In this document: piece by piece, positions 18,927 through 25,986 of the stretch
Position numbering within the stretch: the stretch's first letter is position 1
How the letters are laid out: the number at the start of each line of letters is the position of its first letter
Origin: CAJQQY01 sp045106765
GTDB taxonomy: Bacteria; Bacteroidota; Bacteroidia; Chitinophagales; Saprospiraceae
Direction of reading: 5' to 3'
NCBI GenBank assembly: GCA_045106765.1
Contig: JBGCFD010000020.1
Span: 17,928-81,927 of the forward strand
Length of the DNA stretch: 64,000 nt
Translations under genes and position numbers: made by a program
The notes under the pieces: model-generated
What the model saw: only the letters and a program-made list of their open reading frames with translations
Databases searched by the model: none
What the model was told of the DNA's origin: nothing

Positions 18927-19041
18927 AAAAAATATCGAGATTTTAAATGACAAAAAAAATACATCTTTTTTTAAAAAAATGACCAGCCTATTTTAAAGTA
19001 GCCCATATTTTTTTGTTTATAATTATACATTGATATTTTAC

Positions 19042-19112
19042 TGATTTCAAAGTGAAAACTAAGGTCAAAAGATACCACTAGATTTGTTCATTTATTATTG
19101 GACTGTTGCTTA
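19042..19112. repeat. 71-bp dispersed intergenic repeat, copy 1
   Basis: Aligns without gaps to 52397-52467, 53 of 71 positions identical by hand count, including an exact 17-base start (TGATTTCAAAGTGAAAA). Its last two bases overlap the candidate -7 element at 19111-19118 ahead of the ABC transporter. Confidence 0.65.
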
Positions 19113-19118
19113 CCTTTG
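19111..19118 (+). promoter_or_regulatory. Probable -7 promoter element of the ABC transporter gene
   Basis: TACCTTTG fits TAnnTTTG and lies 58 bp before the start codon. The nearest TTTG upstream (19083-19086) is 24 bp away, marginal for a -33 box. Confidence 0.4.
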
Positions 19119-19176
19119 AACCCTTTAAAAAAATGAGTGTTTAGTTTTTAATTTCCCACAAAATAATCTCAATCTA

Positions 19177-20958
19177 TTGAAATCATTATTTGTACTCAAT
19201 AAATATTTTTTTAAATACAAATGGCATCTGCTGATCGGTTTCTTGATGGTGACTGCGGCTAACTTTTTTAATGTACTCAAACCTCAGATGGTTCGGAATG
19301 CATTAGACTTGGTGGTGGATAATTTGCAAATATTTCATTTGTATGATGGATTTGATTTGCAAACTACCTTCTTTCAAGAATTTGGAAAAACGTTGTTATT
19401 TTTTGGTGTGTTGGTTTTAATCTTAGCTTTGATACAAGGTGTTTTTATGTACTTCATGCGGCAGACGATTATTGTGATGTCAAGGTTGATTGAATATGAT
19501 ATGCGAAAAGAAATTTTCGAACATTATGAAAATCTAAGTCTCGCTTTTTACAAAAAAAATAATACGGGTGATTTGATGTCTCGAATCACGGAAGACGTGA
19601 CGAAGGTGAGAATGTATGTTGGGCCAGCAATTTTATATGGATTTAATTTGACGACCCTGGTTATCATGGTAGTGATTTCGATGTTGAGTGTAAGTCCTGA
19701 GTTGACGCTTTATGCATTAGCTCCGATGCCCGTTTTATCAATTTCGATTTATTACGTCAGTAATTTGATCAATAAGAAAAGTATGGGCATCCAAGTTCAA
19801 TTGGCTACATTAAATAGTACTGCTCAAGAAGCTTACTCTGGAATACGAGTGGTCAAATCTTATGTGCAAGAAGCGCAGATGGGAAAATTCTTTTTGGGAG
19901 AAAGCCAAACGTACATGGATAAGTCGCTTGATCTAGCTAAGACGAATGCATTCTTTTTTCCTTTGATGGTGCTCTTGATTGGGATCAGTAATATTTTGAC
20001 CGTATTTATGGGAGGAGTTTTAGTAGCACGGGGAACGGTGACACCTGGGAATATTGCGGAGTTTGTGATTTATGTAAATATGTTGACTTGGCCAGTTACT
20101 GCGGTGGGGTGGGTGACTTCAATTATTCAGCAAGCTGCGGCCTCACAAAGTCGAATTAATGGATTTTTAGAAATAAAGCCTGATGTTATTAATCCAATAA
20201 AAAATGGAGAACCAAAAAGACTGAAAGGAGATATAGAATTTAAAAATGTGTCTTTCACTTATCCTGACTCAGGAATTATTGGTTTGAAAAATGTGTCTTT
20301 CCATCTGAAACGAGGAGAAAAAATGGCAATCATTGGAAAAACTGGTTCTGGAAAAACTACCATTGCCGATCTTTTAGTGAGAATGTATGATATTGATTCG
20401 GGAGAAATATTGATTGATGGGACGCCTATTGAAAAAATGGATTTGGCTAATTTGCGAGAACGAGTTGGATATGTTCCGCAAGATGTTTTTCTTTTTTCAG
20501 ATACGATTGGAGGTAATGTAGCTTTTGGAAATCGAGAGGCGAGTCAGGCAAAAATTGAAGAGTATACCAAGTATGCAGCGATCTATGATGACATTGCAGT
20601 TTTGCCAGAAGGCTTTGATACAATGGTTGGAGAACGAGGTGTAACGCTCTCTGGTGGGCAAAAACAAAGAATTTCTATTGCTCGTGCATTTATCAAAGAT
20701 CCAGACATTGTTATTCTTGATGATTGTCTTTCTGCAGTCGATACCAACACCGAACAGCAGATACTTAGTTATATAAATGGTGCCATTGCCGACCGAACTA
20801 GTATCACTATTACCCATAGAATATATGGGCTTTTAAACTTTGATAAAATAATTGTTTTGGAAGAAGGAGGTATCTCAGAAGCAGGAACTCATGATGAACT
20901 TTTGAAAAATAATGGATTTTATTTTGAAATGTACGAAAAACAACGTTTAGAAGAGTAA
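19177..20958 (+). CDS. ABC exporter, fused permease-ATPase (MsbA/LmrA type)
   Basis: A 593-residue half-transporter starting with TTG at 19177; no in-frame ATG precedes it. Six membrane helices (~1-310) form the exporter fold. The ATPase domain (~335-590) has Walker A GKTGSGKT (387-394), a Q-loop in 'YVPQDVFLF', signature LSGGQKQR (491-498), Walker B 'IVILDDCLSAVD' and a switch His in 'ITHRI'. The residue after the Walker B Asp is Asp, not the usual catalytic Glu, as in the degenerate site of heterodimeric exporters. No partner half-transporter is adjacent. The substrate is unknown; lipid, drug or peptide export are all possible. Confidence 0.9.
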   Translation: MKSLFVLNKYFFKYKWHLLIGFLMVTAANFFNVLKPQMVRNALDLVVDNLQIFHLYDGFDLQTTFFQEFGKTLLFFGVLVLILALIQGVFMYFMRQTIIVMSRLIEYDMRKEIFEHYENLSLAFYKKNNTGDLMSRITEDVTKVRMYVGPAILYGFNLTTLVIMVVISMLSVSPELTLYALAPMPVLSISIYYVSNLINKKSMGIQVQLATLNSTAQEAYSGIRVVKSYVQEAQMGKFFLGESQTYMDKSLDLAKTNAFFFPLMVLLIGISNILTVFMGGVLVARGTVTPGNIAEFVIYVNMLTWPVTAVGWVTSIIQQAAASQSRINGFLEIKPDVINPIKNGEPKRLKGDIEFKNVSFTYPDSGIIGLKNVSFHLKRGEKMAIIGKTGSGKTTIADLLVRMYDIDSGEILIDGTPIEKMDLANLRERVGYVPQDVFLFSDTIGGNVAFGNREASQAKIEEYTKYAAIYDDIAVLPEGFDTMVGERGVTLSGGQKQRISIARAFIKDPDIVILDDCLSAVDTNTEQQILSYINGAIADRTSITITHRIYGLLNFDKIIVLEEGGISEAGTHDELLKNNGFYFEMYEKQRLEE

Positions 20959-20980
20959 GAAATAAAAGTGTGATATTTTT

Positions 20981-21009
20981 TTTGTTTTAAGTTCAAATAT
21001 TTACATTTG
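20981..21009 (+). promoter_or_regulatory. Bacteroidota-type promoter of the DUF3276 gene
   Basis: A TTTG (20981-20984) and TACATTTG (21002-21009) are separated by 17 bp, a good match to the Bacteroidota -33/-7 pair. The start codon is 52 bp downstream, so the gene is transcribed independently of the ABC transporter. Confidence 0.6.
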
Positions 21010-21060
21010 TAGAGAATAGATATTATTCGAAAACTATTTTTTCAACCAAACTAACGAATC

Positions 21061-21507
21061 GTGGATAACGAAAACCAAAAAAAGTTCGAAAGTGTGTTTT
21101 CCAAGAAAGTAAGAGCTGGTAAGCGTAGAACTTATTTTTTTGATGTGCGCCAAACAAAAGGTGATGATTATTACTTAACACTCACCGAAAGCACCAGAAG
21201 AATAAATGGTGACGGATATGAGAGGCACAAAATCTTTCTTTACAAAGAAGACTTCAACAGATTTCAAGGTGGATTAGATGATGCAATCAATTACATTAAA
21301 ACTGAATTGATGCCAGACTATGACTACGAAGAATTCGACAGAAGACAAGCTGAGTGGGAAGAAAAAAGAGCTGCTATGGAAGCAGGTACTTGGGTTGAAC
21401 CTGAAGAAGAAGGTACAACAAATGAGACCACAGCAACAACAAATGAAACATCGTCAGAAGAAGTAGAAGAGAAGGAGATTGAATCAGAAGACGATATTTC
21501 TTGGTAA
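21061..21507 (+). CDS. PUR-family DNA/RNA-binding protein (DUF3276)
   Basis: A 148-residue cytosolic protein starting with GTG at 21061. The first ~95 residues ('GKRRTYFFDVRQTKGDDYY', 'ESTRRINGDGYERHKIFLY', 'YKEDFNRFQGGLDDAINYIK') form the PUR repeat found in eukaryotic Pur-alpha and spirochaete BpuR. In Bacteroidota it is usually annotated DUF3276. It should bind single-stranded nucleic acid as a dimer. The tail (~105-148) is very acidic and Thr-rich and probably disordered. A good promoter precedes it and a terminator follows, so it is monocistronic. Confidence 0.88.
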   Translation: MDNENQKKFESVFSKKVRAGKRRTYFFDVRQTKGDDYYLTLTESTRRINGDGYERHKIFLYKEDFNRFQGGLDDAINYIKTELMPDYDYEEFDRRQAEWEEKRAAMEAGTWVEPEEEGTTNETTATTNETSSEEVEEKEIESEDDISW

Positions 21508-21540
21508 GAAATGTGATTTGATTTTAAATAGGTTATTTGA

Positions 21541-21577
21541 AAAGCGCTCTGACAACAGAGTGCTTTTTCTTTTTTAT
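21541..21577 (+). terminator. Terminator of the DUF3276 gene
   Basis: An AAAGCGCTCTG / CAGAGTGCTTT stem with a 4-nt loop and a T-rich tail lies 34 bp past the stop. Confidence 0.85.
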
Positions 21578-21621
21578 ATCAAAGCCGTGTCAGAATAGAA
21601 TCTGACACGGCTTTGATATAA
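21576..21621. repeat. 20-bp perfect inverted repeat
   Basis: The arms at 21576-21595 and 21602-21621 are exactly complementary (20/20) around a 6-nt loop, ATAGAA. The left arm overlaps the T-tail of the preceding terminator. The hairpin would be very stable as RNA and could protect a 3' end or be a mobile palindromic repeat. Confidence 0.85.
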
Positions 21622-21682
21622 ATATGGTTTTGGATCTTAAATCCGGGGGGGAATTATATTGAGCATTTAATCCAAAGAATTC

Positions 21683-21700
21683 CCCGATGCTTGCGTCGGG
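21683..21700. repeat. Short palindrome CCCGATGC-TT-GCGTCGGG
   Basis: An 8-bp stem with one G-T pair. With its AATTCC left flank it resembles the stem at 21895-21915, which shares AATTCC, a central GCTTGC and a closing CG-GG. They look like two members of one short repeat family. Confidence 0.55.
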
Positions 21701-21765
21701 TGCAGATTAACAATTGATTTCATATAGACATATTCAGAAGTAAAAACTATCACAGAATTTTTATT

Positions 21766-21825
21766 ACCACATAGGCACATAGAAAATATAGATGAATTGC
21801 TATGTTATCTATGTGCCTATGTGGT
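21766..21825. repeat. 18-bp inverted repeat, REP-like
   Basis: ACCACATAGGCACATAGA (21766-21783) is exactly complementary to 21808-21825, with a 24-nt loop. Sequences of this 'ACATAGGCACATAG' type are, from memory, common intergenic repeats in Bacteroidota genomes. Confidence 0.75.
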
Positions 21826-21894
21826 GAAATAATATTAGGAAGCTTGTTTCCATTTTACTTTTGAAACAACTTCCATGAAATCCATTTAATAATT

Positions 21895-21921
21895 CCTCGT
21901 CAGCTTGCTGCGAGGTTTTTT
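21895..21921 (+). terminator. Terminator-like stem-loop with T-tail
   Basis: A CCTCG...CGAGG stem (with an inner CAGC/GCTG helix) is followed by six T. No gene on the plus strand lies immediately upstream; it may be a repeat copy rather than a working terminator. Confidence 0.5.
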
Positions 21922-22172
21922 AATCCAAAATAATTTATTGAAAACATCAATAGAAAAAGTATTCGTTTTGTCATGCTTATATTTTTTGCTTATTACTTTG
22001 CTCTTTTACTTAAAGTTTTTAAACCTCAAAATCTTGTCGAAAGCTTCTAAAAACAATAAGAGATAATAGGTTTTTCAAAGAAAAATAGATTTATATCTTT
22101 TTCCTTATTTGAAATATTTTAACTGTAATTTGAAATCAAATCTATTTGGAATAGTATTTGCATTTTGTGAGT

Positions 22173-22191
22173 AATAATCTTCCCCTCATAT
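22173..22191 (+). promoter_or_regulatory. Shared TTCCCCT motif, copy 2
   Basis: AATAATCTTCCCCTCATAT lies 73 bp before the leader-peptide start. It matches the motifs upstream of two histidine-kinase genes at 13291-13309 and 60521-60539. Confidence 0.4.
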
Positions 22192-22264
22192 TTATCCTCC
22201 CAAACAAGTATGTATTTAATATAATAATTATTCAAATATTTTTTTTATTTAAACAATCATAACC

Positions 22265-22402
22265 ATGAGTAAAAAAATGTCAAAAAAAATTTCAGCGTTA
22301 ACTTTTAACTTAGATCAAGTAATCGATGTAAACAAATGTGCAAAGATTAAAGGAGGAGGCGCTTATTATTGTTGTACTAGAAATAGATGGATTCAATATT
22401 AA
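22265..22402 (+). CDS. Double-glycine-leader peptide, RiPP/bacteriocin-like precursor
   Basis: A 45-residue open frame with ATG at 22265 and TAA at 22400-22402. It begins with a basic stretch, MSKKMSKKISALTFNLDQ, then a hydrophobic/acidic leader, and reaches KCAKIKGGG at residues 24-32. The likely core after the glycines is short, aromatic and cysteine-bearing (AYYCCTRNRWIQY). This architecture matches leader peptides of Bacteroidota ribosomal natural-product precursors that are cut after Gly-Gly by C39-type peptidase transporters. It has its own terminator and is followed within 111 bp by a histidine kinase. No modification enzyme or C39 transporter is in the window. It could be a signal peptide, a bacteriocin or a modified product; the call rests on pattern only. 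Confidence 0.6.
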   Translation: MSKKMSKKISALTFNLDQVIDVNKCAKIKGGGAYYCCTRNRWIQY

Positions 22403-22451
22403 ACAATCTAAGCTATTTTGTTAGCAATAGGTTGAAATTGAAAATTCCAAT

Positions 22452-22488
22452 ACAGAGCTGCTTGATTTTTTGAGTAGCTCTGTTTCTA
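22452..22488 (+). terminator. Terminator after the leader-peptide gene
   Basis: An 11-bp stem ACAGAGCTGCT / AGTAGCTCTGT (one G-U pair), a 10-nt loop and a short T-rich tail. It separates the peptide gene from the histidine kinase 25 bp further on, so the kinase is expressed by read-through or from its own promoter. Confidence 0.75.
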
Positions 22489-22512
22489 TACCTAAGAATA
22501 TTTCAAAAATTT

Positions 22513-24579
22513 ATGAGAATATTTCTTTTTAAATTATTTCTACTTTTCTTTTCTCTATTGGCATTGAATTCTAATGGAATGAATGTCGATAGCGTTAATT
22601 CTCCAATCTTATGGTTGGAAGAACAAAATACTCTTGGACAAAAATTATTAAAAAAGAATCAATTATTTAACGAAGCGGTGGATATATTCCAATCAGCTTA
22701 TGATTTTGCTAATGCTAGAGATATTTCCAATGAAGCAAGTATTGATGTTGCCATAGGATATGGGATTGCACTTTATAAAAATGGGGATATCCAAAATTCC
22801 TATTCTATTCTATTGGAGGTTTTACCAAAAATAGAATCCTCAAAATTGAAAATTAAAGCAGAAGTCAACCAAATTTTGGGAATGACTTTGGTGTTCAAAA
22901 ATAAATTTCCTGAAGGCTATAAATATCAAATGGAAGCTTTGAAGTATTATATTGATATAGCCGATTCTACAGGGATGATGAATGTATATTTTGACTTAGG
23001 ATCTAATTTCGGAACTCAAGGTCAAAGTAAATTAGCCTTAAAACATTTTGAAAAAGGGATAGCTATAGCTAAGGTCATCAATGATCCTAAAATGACTATT
23101 TTAGGAATTACTTCATTAGGTAATACTTGGGCTTCCATGAAAAAATACGAAAAAGCTTTAGAATATATAAATGAAAGTATTGAGCTAGCCAAGGAGATGA
23201 AAGATGATGAAGAGTTGGCTTGGGCATCCCTTAATTGTGGTCATATTCTAGGATTGCTAAAACGATATAAAGAAGCTAAATTTTATCTTGACCAAGCATA
23301 TGATTTAAGTTTTATTCTTGGCAATAAATTATTAACAGCATACGCTTTAGAGCAAACATCTGACCTTCAACTTAGTCAAGGTAACTTGACTGAAGCGCTT
23401 TCTTCTCTTGATAAAGGTTATAATATTTTTGTAGAATTAGGTCAGACCAATAGCATTAAAAGTGCGACTAAAAAGTACGCAGAAATTTATTTTCAGCAAA
23501 AGGAATTTGAAAAATATAAAGAGTACACCGATAAATACATTTCACTTAAAGATTCAATCTTTTCTAATGAGATGATGGAGACAATGTCCAATTTGAAACA
23601 AGATTTTGAAATACACCAAATCGAAAGAGAAAACCAAATTGCTTTGTTGACTAAAGATCAAGAATTGACTAAAGTAAATAATTATGCCACCATGTCCATT
23701 ACATGTGCGGCAATTATTATTTCATTTTTATTTTTGATTTTAATGTATAGTAGAAATAAATCAGCAATTGAAAAAAATGAAATCTTAGAGGCAAAGAACG
23801 CTGAGATTCTTAGACAAAATCAAATCCTAGCGGACTCGAATCAAGACCTTGAAAAATTTGCTTATATTATTTCTCATGATTTGAAAGAGCCACTCAGAAA
23901 CATCAATGGATTTACAAAATTATTGATCAAAAAATTAAATCAATACAATATTGATCCAGGTATTTATGAATATGCTTCCTTCATTACTAATGGGACTAAA
24001 CAAATGAGCGACCTATTAAATGGATTGTTAGATTATTCTAAAATAGGTGTTGATAAAAGTGAAAGGCAACTAATTAATTTAGACGACATTGTTTGGCAAG
24101 TAAAAAATAGTTTAAAAATTCAATTGGACGAAAAGAACTGTGAGATTAAAATTAATTCGTTGCCAAAAGTTTTATGTCGTCCTACTCAATTAACTCAAGT
24201 ATTCCAAAACCTAATTGCGAATGCATTAAAATTTGGACATACTGAAAGTAATATGATAATAATTGGAGCGAAGGATAAAGGCAATGAATATGAGTTCTTT
24301 GTTCAGGATGAAGGAATTGGAATAGAGGCTGAATATCAAAAGGATATCTTCGTAGTTTTCAAAAGGTTACATAATCGAGGAATCTACTCAGGCTCAGGAA
24401 TAGGATTAGCTACGTGTAAAAAAGTTGTGGAAGATCATGGTGGACGAATTTGGGTAAGATCCGAAAAGAACGAAGGTGCTTGTTTTTTCTTTACTTTACC
24501 AAAGGAACCAATTTCAAAAAATACTACTCCAAAAACTGACCTGAATAAAACCGAAGAATCATTTTTGGAAATGGCCTAA
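22513..24579 (+). CDS. TPR-containing sensor histidine kinase
   Basis: A 688-residue protein with an N-terminal signal/anchor (~1-22), about seven TPR units (~50-350), one membrane helix (~393-415, 'SITCAAIIISFLFLILMY') and a coiled linker. HisKA carries the phospho-acceptor His455 ('SHDLKEPLRNINGF'). HATPase_c has 'FQNLIANALKF', 'DEGIGI' and 'GSGIGLATCKK'. It has the same architecture as the kinase at 13330-15516. The TPR region faces the periplasm and could recognise a peptide; the leader-peptide gene just upstream is an obvious candidate ligand, but this is inference. A weak stem with a ten-T run follows the stop (24593-24628). Confidence 0.92.
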   Translation: MRIFLFKLFLLFFSLLALNSNGMNVDSVNSPILWLEEQNTLGQKLLKKNQLFNEAVDIFQSAYDFANARDISNEASIDVAIGYGIALYKNGDIQNSYSILLEVLPKIESSKLKIKAEVNQILGMTLVFKNKFPEGYKYQMEALKYYIDIADSTGMMNVYFDLGSNFGTQGQSKLALKHFEKGIAIAKVINDPKMTILGITSLGNTWASMKKYEKALEYINESIELAKEMKDDEELAWASLNCGHILGLLKRYKEAKFYLDQAYDLSFILGNKLLTAYALEQTSDLQLSQGNLTEALSSLDKGYNIFVELGQTNSIKSATKKYAEIYFQQKEFEKYKEYTDKYISLKDSIFSNEMMETMSNLKQDFEIHQIERENQIALLTKDQELTKVNNYATMSITCAAIIISFLFLILMYSRNKSAIEKNEILEAKNAEILRQNQILADSNQDLEKFAYIISHDLKEPLRNINGFTKLLIKKLNQYNIDPGIYEYASFITNGTKQMSDLLNGLLDYSKIGVDKSERQLINLDDIVWQVKNSLKIQLDEKNCEIKINSLPKVLCRPTQLTQVFQNLIANALKFGHTESNMIIIGAKDKGNEYEFFVQDEGIGIEAEYQKDIFVVFKRLHNRGIYSGSGIGLATCKKVVEDHGGRIWVRSEKNEGACFFFTLPKEPISKNTTPKTDLNKTEESFLEMA

Positions 24580-24681
24580 TCATTTATTTTACCACTCTCT
24601 ATCTTCTGGAGATGGATTTTTTTTTTATTAAGAATTAATTCTTTATTTTGTTGGGGAAATAAGTAATCTTATACGCCTAAC

Positions 24682-25443
24682 ATGATGAAAACCTTTCTTA
24701 TAGACGATGAACCAGAAAGCATTCAAACCATATCTTCTCTCATAGAAGTCTCTTGCCCGAATGTTACCATTGAAGGTAAATTTACAGATCCTTTCGAAGG
24801 CCTCCAAGCTATCCTTGATAACAAACCCGATTTGATACTTTTAGATATTGACATGCCCGGCATGACAGGACTCGAATTATTACGCCGATTACCAAGTATT
24901 GAATTCGAAGTAATTTTTGTTACAGCTTATAATGATTTTGCTTTGCATGCTTTTAAATTGAGTGCAATTGATTATATCCTAAAACCCGTTGATCCCGATG
25001 AATTGGTAAGTGCACTTGAAAAAGCAGAACAGTATATTGTTAGAAAAAGAATAGTTAATCAATTTGAAATACTAGAAGGACTGTTGAATAAAAATCAGGA
25101 TATAAGAAGAAATCAAGAAAACAATATTGCGCTCCCTATTTTTGAAGGATTGATGTACCTACAAATGTCAAATATCATTCGAGTAGAAGCAGAAAAAAAC
25201 TATTGCAAATTTTGGTTAAAGGAAGGAAAGCCAGTTGTTATTTCTAAAAATATAGGAACTTATGAATCTAGCCTAGCTACATTTGGATTCATGCGAGTTC
25301 ATCGTTCACACATTATCAATTTATGTCGAGTCATGAAATTCATTCGGCAGGATGGAGTATATGTACAGATGGAAGATGGATTCAGAATACCTGTGTCCAA
25401 TTCCAGAAGAGAAGAATTGTTAAAAAGGTTGGGAAGCATATAG
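24682..25443 (+). CDS. LytTR-family response regulator
   Basis: A 253-residue two-component regulator. The receiver domain (~3-125) has the acidic pair at Asp8/Asp9, phospho-acceptor Asp55 in 'LLDIDMPGMTG', the switch Thr in 'FVTAYNDF' and Lys in 'DYILKPVDP'. The LytTR DNA-binding domain (~150-253) shows 'IIRVEAEKNYCKFWL', 'FMRVHRSHIIN' and 'RIPVSNSRREELLKR'. Such regulators normally pair with LytS-type kinases like the one at 27649-30759, although the nearest kinase is the HisKA-type TPR kinase 102 bp upstream. Its DNA targets are unknown. Confidence 0.94.
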   Translation: MMKTFLIDDEPESIQTISSLIEVSCPNVTIEGKFTDPFEGLQAILDNKPDLILLDIDMPGMTGLELLRRLPSIEFEVIFVTAYNDFALHAFKLSAIDYILKPVDPDELVSALEKAEQYIVRKRIVNQFEILEGLLNKNQDIRRNQENNIALPIFEGLMYLQMSNIIRVEAEKNYCKFWLKEGKPVVISKNIGTYESSLATFGFMRVHRSHIINLCRVMKFIRQDGVYVQMEDGFRIPVSNSRREELLKRLGSI

Positions 25444-25596
25444 GCATAGATTCGTTCAATGGAAATAATTATTCGTACATCCGTATTTGGTTCTCCTACA
25501 TTTTTTAATACATCATAATTAATAAATGATAAGTTTAAAAACTACTTTATTCAAGTAGTTCAATATTATTCTCTTAATCTAAAAAATCTACACACA

Positions 25597-25935
25597 ATGG
25601 CTTACACAAAATTTGAATTTTTTGAGAACTTCGGAAAAGGGGAAGGTTCCCCATCTGACTATGGAGCTGAACCTCGAACATTTGCAGGAGACTTAGCTTT
25701 AGTCACCAATAGTCCAGACTACTCTTGCGTTCGGCAAATCAATGCTCAAATTAAAGATGAGGAAGGTTCATTTCGAGACATCACATTATGGGTTGGAATA
25801 AAAACGGGTAATGAAACAGTTTCTACGGAAAATTTAGACTCCAGTCATGTAACTGAGTTTGCGGCAGTTCCATGTCCGCGATACATTCAAGAGTTAGTAT
25901 ATTTTGATAGACCTGGAATATTGAGCAAAATGTAA
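25597..25935 (+). CDS. Small protein of unknown function beside the DyP gene
   Basis: A 112-residue soluble protein with no signal peptide or membrane segment. It begins MAYTKFEFFENFGKG and is mostly mixed beta ('GDLALVTNSPDY', 'FRDITLWVGIKTG', 'VTEFAAVPCPRYIQELVYF'). No family is recognised. It lies 51 bp ahead of the DyP-type peroxidase on the same strand, so the two are probably cotranscribed and this could be an accessory or partner protein. Confidence 0.65.
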   Translation: MAYTKFEFFENFGKGEGSPSDYGAEPRTFAGDLALVTNSPDYSCVRQINAQIKDEEGSFRDITLWVGIKTGNETVSTENLDSSHVTEFAAVPCPRYIQELVYFDRPGILSKM

Positions 25936-25986
25936 TGAGTTCATTTTATTTAAATTCTATTATCAAAAAAACAAAATACAGCCAAT

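Larger units (their letters stand above)
21508..22264. other. Gene-free interval with a stem-loop array
   Basis: The first 415 bp hold five stem-loops in tandem, listed separately. The remaining ~340 bp are AT-rich and contain the TTCCCCT motif about 75 bp before the leader-peptide gene. No coding frame is convincing. Confidence 0.7.

Noticed and set aside
22513..24579. RiPP modification enzyme next to the leader peptide
   Set aside because: The neighbouring gene is a histidine kinase; no LanM, radical-SAM, YcaO or grasp-type enzyme and no C39 transporter was found in the window, so a complete RiPP cluster is not claimed.
24651..24663. GGGGAAATAAG upstream of the LytTR regulator as a fourth, inverted TTCCCCT motif
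   Set aside because: Only the core matches and the flanks differ; too weak to add to the motif set.
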